This document shows, in pieces, positions 19,504 to 27,288 of a stretch of 40,749 nt of DNA. The notes beneath the pieces were generated by a model. The model had not been told where the DNA came from, ran no database searches, and worked only from the letters and a program-made list of their open reading frames with translations. Origin of the DNA: Gracilibacillus halophilus YIM-C55.5 (lineage in GTDB: Bacteria > Bacillota > Bacilli > Bacillales > Amphibacillaceae); assembly GCF_000359605.1 (NCBI RefSeq), contig NZ_APML01000066.1, positions 1 through 40,749 of the forward strand, read 5' to 3'. Position numbers and translations under genes: made by a program. Numbering within the stretch: position 1 is the stretch's first letter; each line of letters opens with the position of its first letter.

Positions 19504-21270
19504 TCATTCTTCTCGTAACGGTAATTCGATCCGAACTCTTGTCCCTTCTCCTTTGGCACTTGTCATTTCCACACCATACGGATGGCCATATAACAACTGA
19601 ATCCGCTCATGCACGTTACGAACCCCAATACCGGTGAACAACTGACGCTTCGCCTTCATATTGTGACCTGCCATATCTATGCCATCCCCATTATCTACAA
19701 TTTCACAAACGAGTCGATCCTCTCTTTGAGCAATCAATAGTTGAATAAATCCTTCTTTCTTCTCGTTAAACGCATGAAAAAATGCATTTTCAATAAAAGG
19801 TTGGAGAACCAGTTTAGGCAAACGATGATGCAAACAATCTGGTGAAATAAAATAATTCACCTTGATCCGATCACCATACCGAGCTTGGTTAATCAAGACA
19901 TAATTTTTCATATTTTCGATCTCTTCTTCAACGGTTATTGTTTGATTAATACGACCAAGCGCATGTTGAAGTAAAGAGCTCAATGCGTGTATTGTATCAG
20001 TAGCCTGCTCCTTCTTCCCTTGCTGAACCATCAATTTAACCGACGTTAATGTATTATATAGAAAATGCGGATTGATTTGATGTTGCAATGCCCTTAATTC
20101 AGCATCTCTTTGCCGCTGTTGTGTTTGCACAACAACGTCTACGTATTCTTGTAGTTCATGTAACATCGAATTAAAAGCATATGCTATCTGATTCGCTTCA
20201 TACCCACCCGTTTCTGTGATCGGTTTGTTAAAATGATGATTCGCAATATCTGAAATTTGATGGACTAGCTGACTGATGGACTTAGTCATCCGCCGGGAAA
20301 TCACAAACACAATGATCACAGCAATGATGACAATTCCCATACTAATAAAAATAATTTCTTTCGGGTTAATTAACCGCTGAAGCACGGCATTCTGATCAAC
20401 GAGATTGACCAAATACATATCATATGTCGGTAAATATTCTGACATTAACATATAGTCATCTTGCAAGACATGGACATCTTTATACTCTAGTTGCTCCTTG
20501 TCCACTTCTTTTGATGCTTGTAAAACATCTCGAGCATCTTTTCCCGCCCACTGCCCTTGACTACTTGAAACAATCGTCCCTTTTTCATTGATCAATAACA
20601 CATTATTTCCCTCGCTCGTATACCCTTCGTAAAATGCCTTCAATTGATCTTCGTTAATTAGGAAATAAAGAATACCGTAAACATGATCCGTAGACCGCTC
20701 CGTTAACGCCTTCGTGCCAATAATCATCGGTTCACTATGAGCCATCAAGGAAGGCACATAGTGATACTGCAATATATCAGGATGGTTAACTGCACTATGG
20801 GTAATCGGGTGTTCCGCTAACTCTTCCCATGATACCGACCAGTTCGAATAATTCATATTATATAATTGCTCTTGTTTCCCAAACACGATCATACTGGCAT
20901 TATAAGGTTCGATATTCGTATCAATTCTTTCAAGTTGTTTCATAATCTGATATTTTGATTCAGCAATAGCAATCGCATTTTCTCCTTGTTCAGTTAATCC
21001 CCTTTTAATCGTACCATTGTCTTGGACATCATTTTTCGCATTCACGATCGCATAACTCAATGATTCAAACCTCGATTCAATTTGACCTAACACCTTCGTA
21101 TTCGTAATGCTGAAGGTATCCATAAATAAATGACTCGACATACGAATCGAGCTAAATGTGATAAATAACGACACAGCAACAATACTGATCACCATGACAA
21201 CAAACATTTTAAGAAACAAATTATGATTTTTAATCACTTGCATCAATTGTTGTTGTCGTTTCATTTTCAT
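19504..21270 (-). CDS. YesM-like sensor histidine kinase
   Basis: A 588-residue membrane kinase. Membrane helix 1 (~20-42, KMFVVMVISIVAVSLFITF) and helix 2 (~304-326, IIFISMGIVIIAVIIVFVI) enclose a ~260-residue extracellular sensor domain, likely Cache-type. HAMP follows, then the His_kinase domain with ALQHQINPHFLYNTL (phospho-accepting H402) and an HATPase domain with LQPFIENAFFHAF and DNGDGI. The ATG at 21270 is chosen because GGAAGGAG precedes it by 7 nt; an in-frame extension to 21366 would add 32 residues without a signal. It overlaps the regulator gene by 41 bp, so translation is coupled. This LytS/YesM type usually senses extracellular sugars with a binding protein, consistent with the ABC genes downstream. 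Confidence 0.9.
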   Translation of the reverse strand: MKMKRQQQLMQVIKNHNLFLKMFVVMVISIVAVSLFITFSSIRMSSHLFMDTFSITNTKVLGQIESRFESLSYAIVNAKNDVQDNGTIKRGLTEQGENAIAIAESKYQIMKQLERIDTNIEPYNASMIVFGKQEQLYNMNYSNWSVSWEELAEHPITHSAVNHPDILQYHYVPSLMAHSEPMIIGTKALTERSTDHVYGILYFLINEDQLKAFYEGYTSEGNNVLLINEKGTIVSSSQGQWAGKDARDVLQASKEVDKEQLEYKDVHVLQDDYMLMSEYLPTYDMYLVNLVDQNAVLQRLINPKEIIFISMGIVIIAVIIVFVISRRMTKSISQLVHQISDIANHHFNKPITETGGYEANQIAYAFNSMLHELQEYVDVVVQTQQRQRDAELRALQHQINPHFLYNTLTSVKLMVQQGKKEQATDTIHALSSLLQHALGRINQTITVEEEIENMKNYVLINQARYGDRIKVNYFISPDCLHHRLPKLVLQPFIENAFFHAFNEKKEGFIQLLIAQREDRLVCEIVDNGDGIDMAGHNMKAKRQLFTGIGVRNVHERIQLLYGHPYGVEMTSAKGEGTRVRIELPLREE

Positions 21271-22735
21271 AACGGTACTCCTTCCGATAATGACTAGGAG
21301 ACATTCCTGTGATTCGTTTAAACACTTTGCAAAAATAGCTATGCTCCGAATATCCAACCATTCCACTGATATCTGATATGGAAACAGTACTACTTTCTAA
21401 TAGATTCATCGCTTTCTTTATTCTCACCCGGTTCACATATTCACTAAATCCTTCTTTATGATGACTACTAAAATAAGCGGACAAATAGGATGGATTAAAG
21501 TGAAAATGGTCCGCAAGTTCTGATAGACGAAGCGTTTCTGTATAATGATCTTCAATATACGCTAACATCCTGTCTAGTTTATTCGAGGAATCATTCGAGA
21601 AAATCATCGTTTGTATTTTATTTACAACTTCATAAAACTCTTCCAGCGCTTCATTGACGTTGCTTGCTTCATTGATATTCGCAAAATAACGATATTTTTT
21701 CCGTTCGATTTCTGCCGTGTCACATGTTAAGTTGTCTAATAAAACGATCATATTAAAAATGATATTTCCTAAAAATGAGGTAAACTCGAATGGATCTTTT
21801 GTATATTGTGATGCTAAATAATGAATGTAATCGCTTAAATAAGTGAACGCAACATGAAATTGTCGATTTTTAAACATATCAATAAAGTGATTCAGATCAA
21901 AGTGAACAGGCCTTTTCTGCTCTTTCGGCAATTCATCATAAATTAGGAAAGATTGTTCCGGTAAATAAAACAAATATTGCTTCATTTTCAACAGACCATC
22001 CTCATATACACTTTTGATCTCCGTAATCGAGTCAAAGGGTCGCGCTACGATCCATGTTAGACTGGTATCCTCGCTTGAAATGGTTTTTATTGTTTCTTTA
22101 ATTGTAGCGAACCGTTGTGGTTGAAAGTTAAGTAGGAAAGTTGTGCAATTGTCTTCAGCTAATAACGATAACACCTTCACATGATCACCGAGTTGTGGTT
22201 GCGCATGTTTCCCGAGAATTGCTACCAACACAAACTGACTATAGGGAAGAAAATGTTGTATGAATGCCTCATCTAATGCTGATTCATTACCTCGTAACAC
22301 TGTTTCCAACAATTGTTCAGGCGAACGTTGACGAGCCGTGTGATCAAGATCAGGAATATTTGCGGCTATTTGGTATAAAATTTGGCATAATTCATCCTCA
22401 TTTAATTTCGGTTTCAATATATAATCTGCCACACCATTCTGAAAAGTAGATCGTACGTAATCATAGTTCTCAAAACTACTTAATACAACGATTTCAATAC
22501 TGGGGTATGCTCTCTTCACTGCTTTCACAACATCAATGCCATCCATAACGGGCATGACAATATCAGTAATCACAATATGGGGATGTGTTTGTTCAATCAT
22601 ATCCATCGCTTCTTGTCCATTGGATGCTTCGCCAACAATTTGAAAACCCTCCGCTTCCCAATCAATGTAATTTATAATTCCTTGCCTAATCAGCATTTCA
22701 TCATCCACAATCAGAACACGACAAACTTCCGCCAT
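21230..22735 (-). CDS. YesN-like response regulator, REC + AraC-type HTH
   Basis: A 501-residue regulator. The receiver domain (1-120) shows VLIVDDE (D11, D12), phospho-acceptor D58 in IVITDIVMP and K108 in DYILKPK. A long central region (~125-385) of unassigned fold follows. The C-terminal AraC/XylS double helix-turn-helix (~395-490) includes LRLSELADHFHFNPSYLSAYF and ISDISGMVGYSEHSYFCKVF. It is first in the two-gene sensor operon and presumably activates the downstream ABC/GH30 genes when the substrate is sensed. The start ATG 22735 lies behind GGGGG at an 11-nt gap, a weaker than usual site. Confidence 0.92.
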   Translation of the reverse strand: MAEVCRVLIVDDEMLIRQGIINYIDWEAEGFQIVGEASNGQEAMDMIEQTHPHIVITDIVMPVMDGIDVVKAVKRAYPSIEIVVLSSFENYDYVRSTFQNGVADYILKPKLNEDELCQILYQIAANIPDLDHTARQRSPEQLLETVLRGNESALDEAFIQHFLPYSQFVLVAILGKHAQPQLGDHVKVLSLLAEDNCTTFLLNFQPQRFATIKETIKTISSEDTSLTWIVARPFDSITEIKSVYEDGLLKMKQYLFYLPEQSFLIYDELPKEQKRPVHFDLNHFIDMFKNRQFHVAFTYLSDYIHYLASQYTKDPFEFTSFLGNIIFNMIVLLDNLTCDTAEIERKKYRYFANINEASNVNEALEEFYEVVNKIQTMIFSNDSSNKLDRMLAYIEDHYTETLRLSELADHFHFNPSYLSAYFSSHHKEGFSEYVNRVRIKKAMNLLESSTVSISDISGMVGYSEHSYFCKVFKRITGMSPSHYRKEYRYENETTTTIDASD

Positions 22736-22757
22736 AAATGAATAACCCCCTTCTTTT

Positions 22758-22789
22758 TGTAAGCGCTTTTAATAATTGGTACTAGTATA
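22758..22789 (-). promoter_or_regulatory. Two-component operon promoter with overlapping cre-like box
   Basis: On the minus strand TATACT (22784-22789) is a good -10 element; the -35 is poor. A cre-like box, TGTAAGCGCTTTTA (22758-22771, + strand), lies about 12 bp downstream of it. That is where CcpA would block transcription, so the sensor operon itself appears to be glucose repressed. Confidence 0.55.
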
Positions 22790-22820
22790 TCATTTAACAA
22801 AACATAAAACGAAGTTGAGC

Positions 22821-22930
22821 GTCACGCCAGAATTATTGTGCTGAGGCCAGAATTCAGCGAGTCACGCCAGAATTATTGTGCTGACGCCAGAATCCCACGC
22901 GTCACGCCAGAAAAACCTAATGAAGCCAAA
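22821..22930 (-). repeat. Intergenic array with exact 20-bp period (array 2)
   Basis: Units start at 22821, 22841, 22861, 22881, 22901 and 22921. On the minus strand they read TTCTGGCGTGACGCGTGGGA, TTCTGGCGTCAGCACAATAA, TTCTGGCGTGACTCGCTGAA and TTCTGGCCTCAGCACAATAA: two alternating forms. The junction with the preceding terminator (TTTTTTTGGCTTCATTAGG, then TTTTTCTGGCGTGACGCG) is nearly identical to that of array 1, 10 kb away. Confidence 0.92.
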
Positions 22931-22931
22931 A

Positions 22932-22964
22932 AAATGGAACGAAGCGTCTAACTTCGTCCCATTT
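22932..22964 (-). terminator. Terminator overlapping the stop codon of the dynamin operon
   Basis: The arms AATGGAACGAAG and CTTCGTCCCATT pair with one mismatch around a 7-nt loop, and on the minus strand a run of seven T follows. The stop codon of the last dynamin-like gene (22948-22950) lies inside the loop and its last codons form one arm. Array 2 begins in the T-tract. Confidence 0.8.
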
Positions 22965-25548
22965 CATTCGTTATATCATGTAAAGCTGTTAATGTTTGAT
23001 AAAATTTATACCCTTTTCCTTCAAGCAACTGTTTTTGTTCTTGTTCCAATCTTTTCAGTTGATCGCTCACCGTCTTCAAAGATTGAGCATGGCTTTGCAT
23101 GTCATTCTCTACTTTGTCCATCTCTGGATCAAGCACACCTTGAATCATTGTGACGTATAACGCATCCTGATCAAGCAAGCGGAAGTAATATTGTTGAATT
23201 TGCGAGCGAATCTCTTCCTTCCCTTTCGTTCGTAACCAATGAACATAAGAATCTTGCTCCATTTTTTTCATCCAACTGCCGCCACCAATCACCTTCTTGA
23301 CATGATTGGTCCAACTATCATCCCTTTGTAAATCGATACGAGGCATGCTGGATGAACGCCCATTCTCTTGTACCTTGTTTATAATCGGTTGCGTGGTGGC
23401 ATTCAACCTTGGTAACACCTTTAAACGTGAAAGGTTCAAGTCATCAGATGAATGATCCTGTAACATTTTGATCAATCGATGTTTCAATAACTCAATCGTA
23501 TTGACAAAGGATGGCAACAATTCTGGCTGCCAATTCGCCGTATGTAGCTGCTGAATCACTCTTTGTTCCATTTCATTCACATCGTACTGATAACTCAAAT
23601 TTGTAATAATCGCATCCAGCTCATCAGATAATTTTTGATCCAATTCATTGATCCATTCGTTAAACGTTAATTGAAATAAGTTCTGTCCCTTTTTCTTAGC
23701 GGATTCCTGTGTATCTTCGATGAACGCTTTTAACTGAACATACTTGTTAAGCGTTCGGCGTTGTCGGTTCACTTTTTGTTGCATCGCTTGAACCACTTTT
23801 GCATATTGGGCATGAAGTCGATCCATCATATAAAAACTCTGATCTAGCCATTGCCTCAACCGCGTATCTGTCGCTACAGTCCCTGTTATACTTTCAAAAA
23901 AACCTGCTAGATCCTCTTGCCAGAAGTCCTTCTCCTCAGAAGAAAAAGGAATCACTTGTGAATGTGGCGACGTATATTTTCGCACTTTTTTCTCGGTATC
24001 CTCTAGGACTTCATCCAATTCATCTTCATCAAGTATAAAATCAGCTTTATTTAAAATAAAATCAATCGGCATATCAGGACGTTGCTGGGTCAACTGTTCA
24101 ATCATGTCCTTTTCATCTTTGCGAAAAGCCTGCTCTGCACTCAAAATATACAGTAACCGATCAGCATATTGAGAAAAACGAAAGATTGGATTTTCTTCTT
24201 CGCCCTGATCATTGGTACCTGGCGTATCAATCAAACGAATGCTGTCAAAATGCCATTCAGGTGCCTGCGTCTGAATATAATATAATTCCGTATCATACGT
24301 CTCCTCAATAGTAGTTGAAGTCACCACATCATCATACGCCAAATCGATGAATCCATGTCCTGCTTGCACCTTTGAATAGTAAACGTGACTATTCTTTTCC
24401 AAAATGGTCACAGCAGACGTCGTTGGTACAATATCCGTCTGTAAAATTTTCTCACCAAATTGAGATTGAATAAAACTCGTTTTTCCATTATTAAATGTGC
24501 CAGATAACATCACATTCGTGGTTTGAGCATCAATAAAGTAATTCATCCAAAAGGCTGTCTCTGTTTCCACTGGAAGCATGAAATCACTTGTCCACGCAAT
24601 GATGTCTTGGTGGAGATCTTGGCATAACATAAAGACAAGTTGTGCCCGATCCGTTTCAGGAACATCTATCGTGGTGTCACTTGCCTCGATGATACGAGAT
24701 AGATAAGAGCCGAGAAGCGTTCCCTCACTTTGTTCCACCCATTGTTTCAGCCAATTGCTATGAAGGCCAGGTTCACGTACATACGCTTTTTGTGCAGTAC
24801 TCAACAACCAAGGCTCTAATTGTGTAATAAAGAAATGCGCAATCGTTGGATGATTGGCGAGCCATGATGCCAAATAGATCATGATTTGAGCATATGACGC
24901 GAGTCGTTCACACATCGCTTGAATATAGGCAAACGCATCACCATCCGGCAAATGATCTTTACATACATCCATATATTGAATAAATGCTGCCTCATCAATG
25001 GGGAAATCATCATACATATAGTGCTGCATCTCTTGGAATAATTGCCAATCAAAAGCTTGATCCACCCGTGATAAATACGCTAAGAAACTTTCAAATGTCA
25101 TCTTATGTTCATCAAAAAAAGCCACACTTTCTATGAAAATATGGCGATAAAAGGCGTCTTGCTGAAGTACCTTTAGGTAATATTTCGCGGATTGCTCTTG
25201 ATCTTGTAAACCAGCATAGCAACGAGCCATTTGTAAAAACTTCTCTTCTTGAATATCATCTTGAGATAATCTTTGGTAATACTTCAACGCATCTTCATAT
25301 GACTGCTCACCTTGTAAAATATCACCTATATTTTTTCTTGCCCATTCTTTCAAACGAGAGTCCGAATCTGCTACTGATTGCCATTTCCATCTAGCAACTT
25401 CTTTATCACCAAGATGATAATAGATTTCACCCAAGTAAAACTGATTATCCACGTCAGATTGCTCTATAAAATAACGAAGGTCAGCTAATGTGTTGCAGGA
25501 TCGAATCATTGTATGAAGTTCTTTATGAATGAGTAGAGACAGTCTCAT
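22948..25548 (-). CDS. Dynamin-like GTPase with TPR-like N-terminus, no membrane segment
   Basis: About 866 residues. The N-terminal ~340 residues are helical with TPR-like pairs (~34-135, e.g. YHLGDKEVARWKW, YEDALKYYQRLS). Counting from the GTG at 25554, the GTPase domain has P-loop GTFNNGKTS (352-360), switch PTTS (377-380), DTPG (443-446) and LNKAD (501-505). A helical C-terminal half with coiled-coil character follows. I place the start at ATG 25548, 9 nt after GAGG; the GTG two codons earlier is too close. It overlaps the upstream gene by 26 bp. Unlike its two neighbours it has no long hydrophobic stretch, so it is probably a cytosolic partner. Function is unknown beyond the family's membrane-remodelling role. 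Confidence 0.85.
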   Translation of the reverse strand: MRLSLLIHKELHTMIRSCNTLADLRYFIEQSDVDNQFYLGEIYYHLGDKEVARWKWQSVADSDSRLKEWARKNIGDILQGEQSYEDALKYYQRLSQDDIQEEKFLQMARCYAGLQDQEQSAKYYLKVLQQDAFYRHIFIESVAFFDEHKMTFESFLAYLSRVDQAFDWQLFQEMQHYMYDDFPIDEAAFIQYMDVCKDHLPDGDAFAYIQAMCERLASYAQIMIYLASWLANHPTIAHFFITQLEPWLLSTAQKAYVREPGLHSNWLKQWVEQSEGTLLGSYLSRIIEASDTTIDVPETDRAQLVFMLCQDLHQDIIAWTSDFMLPVETETAFWMNYFIDAQTTNVMLSGTFNNGKTSFIQSQFGEKILQTDIVPTTSAVTILEKNSHVYYSKVQAGHGFIDLAYDDVVTSTTIEETYDTELYYIQTQAPEWHFDSIRLIDTPGTNDQGEEENPIFRFSQYADRLLYILSAEQAFRKDEKDMIEQLTQQRPDMPIDFILNKADFILDEDELDEVLEDTEKKVRKYTSPHSQVIPFSSEEKDFWQEDLAGFFESITGTVATDTRLRQWLDQSFYMMDRLHAQYAKVVQAMQQKVNRQRRTLNKYVQLKAFIEDTQESAKKKGQNLFQLTFNEWINELDQKLSDELDAIITNLSYQYDVNEMEQRVIQQLHTANWQPELLPSFVNTIELLKHRLIKMLQDHSSDDLNLSRLKVLPRLNATTQPIINKVQENGRSSSMPRIDLQRDDSWTNHVKKVIGGGSWMKKMEQDSYVHWLRTKGKEEIRSQIQQYYFRLLDQDALYVTMIQGVLDPEMDKVENDMQSHAQSLKTVSDQLKRLEQEQKQLLEGKGYKFYQTLTALHDITNEMGRS

Positions 25549-27262
25549 GTTCACGTACCTCTATAGATGTTTTTAATAGATCCCATGCTTGGAGATTTGT
25601 TTCGCGTCTATCTGTTTGTGCATGTCTATGCTTAAGATCTTGTTCGATCATCGTTTTTCTTTCCAATAACGTTTCTTGATAAGCCGTCATCGCTTGATGT
25701 TTGAAGTCTTCTAACTGCTGGCGGATGTAGATGGCAAATTGCTCATGCAATTGATGGGATATCCGTTCCGTTTCTTCACGTATAAGAGGGATAGCTTCTT
25801 TTTTAAATTTCTTTAACTTGTGATCTTTGAAATAGTCTTTCAAAAATGGCATCCCCACCAGTAATAACGGTAACGTAACCATACTCGCACCAAAGGCACC
25901 TACAATGGCAGCCGCTCCTCCACCAACAGCCCCGGCTTTCAAACTACTATTTGTCTTCTTATGTGTAGTAGAGAAAGAGCTTTGCCACTGATCGATGGAC
26001 ATGAATGGTTCGGAAGACTGTAACCTAGTTTGATCGAATTCATTTCGAAATAATTGCGCTAACCCCTTACCAATTTCATATCTCACTTTTGCCATCAGAT
26101 GATCCACCTTTGGGGCGTTCATATTGATCCAAGCACGAACTTCATGTTCCATCGTCTTCGGTAATTGTTTTTCAAAGAAAACTTTTATATTTTCGCCTTC
26201 AAAACTGTCAACTTCATCGATCACCTTATTTTCGAGCTCTTCCATAAAATGAGCTAAAGACGAAGTGGTCAATTGCATAATTTCTTGCTGACGGTCTTGT
26301 GTATATACATCTAATTGCTGTCGATGCCTTGCTTGGTCGGCTTCCATTTGTTCTAATTTTTCAATCAAAGCTTGTAACTCTTCTTGCTCTGCATGTTGTA
26401 ACTCCCGAATCAATTCCATCTCGTGATCTACTTTAGAGAAACTATGATAAAATCGTCTCTGCCAGATTCGTTCTTTTTGCTCAGCGCTTTTCCCTGTCGT
26501 TATCTTTTCTTTCACCGCATGTTCGAACGCTTGCCATTCTTCATCCTCATCATCTTCCATGGCAAATAAAGAAGAAACGGCATACACTTTTTCTTTATGC
26601 CCAGTGATTTTCTTTAATTTCTTTTCCATATACTCAATGACTTCATCAACTTCTTCTTCATCCACTCGATCCGAGAAATTCGCCACATACATAATCTCAC
26701 CCATCGCTAATGGTAAAACCGTATCTCGTAGATAAGTTAATTCGGTTTTACGAATCGGTGTCGTCATATCGAATACAAAAATAATCAGATCCGCTCGTGG
26801 AATATGTTCATATGTTACTTCAAAGCGATGATCATTTAAATCGCCAATACCTGGTGTATCAATCAACTCTACGTTATCCCCTAAATGGTCTAACGGTTGA
26901 TAAAGTTCAATAAAGTTCACATGCTGATATTGGGATTCATATGTATAATTCATAAGTGATTGTTGATGGGATGCGATGGATTCTATCTCCTCATCATCCG
27001 TATAGACCGTAGCGAGATCAGATTGACCATGCTTGATTTTATGTAATACTGCTGTTGTCGGCAGAACATCAACCGGCATTAATTCCTCTTGTAATAATGC
27101 ATTAATGATGGATGACTTCCCTCGCTTAAACTCTCCCAATACGGCTATACGTTGTTCTTGGTTTTCCATATCCTCTTGTAAATGTTCTAATTCAGATAAT
27201 ACTTTATGTTCAGGCATTTCTTGCTCTAAAAATTCTTGCAATTGTCGCATTCGATTCTGCAT
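25523..27262 (-). CDS. Dynamin-like GTPase with hydrophobic membrane segment
   Basis: A 579-residue bacterial dynamin-like protein. The GTPase domain shows GEFKRGKSS (43-51), PTT (68-70), DTPG in ELIDTPGIGD (135-138) and a G4-position motif NFSDRVD (195-201) in place of NKxD. Helical, Glu/Gln-rich stalk regions (~275-420) follow, then a Gly/Ala/Leu-rich hydrophobic stretch (~443-475, GGGAAAIVGAFGASMVTLPL) typical of the membrane-inserting paddle of bacterial dynamins, then a basic helical tail. Start ATG 27262 follows AAAGGG. It lies 26 bp after the upstream dynamin gene and overlaps the downstream one, so the three genes form an operon. Confidence 0.9.
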   Translation of the reverse strand: MQNRMRQLQEFLEQEMPEHKVLSELEHLQEDMENQEQRIAVLGEFKRGKSSIINALLQEELMPVDVLPTTAVLHKIKHGQSDLATVYTDDEEIESIASHQQSLMNYTYESQYQHVNFIELYQPLDHLGDNVELIDTPGIGDLNDHRFEVTYEHIPRADLIIFVFDMTTPIRKTELTYLRDTVLPLAMGEIMYVANFSDRVDEEEVDEVIEYMEKKLKKITGHKEKVYAVSSLFAMEDDEDEEWQAFEHAVKEKITTGKSAEQKERIWQRRFYHSFSKVDHEMELIRELQHAEQEELQALIEKLEQMEADQARHRQQLDVYTQDRQQEIMQLTTSSLAHFMEELENKVIDEVDSFEGENIKVFFEKQLPKTMEHEVRAWINMNAPKVDHLMAKVRYEIGKGLAQLFRNEFDQTRLQSSEPFMSIDQWQSSFSTTHKKTNSSLKAGAVGGGAAAIVGAFGASMVTLPLLLVGMPFLKDYFKDHKLKKFKKEAIPLIREETERISHQLHEQFAIYIRQQLEDFKHQAMTAYQETLLERKTMIEQDLKHRHAQTDRRETNLQAWDLLKTSIEVREHETVSTHS

Positions 27263-27288
27263 ACATAATCCCTTTCTTTACTCGTAAA

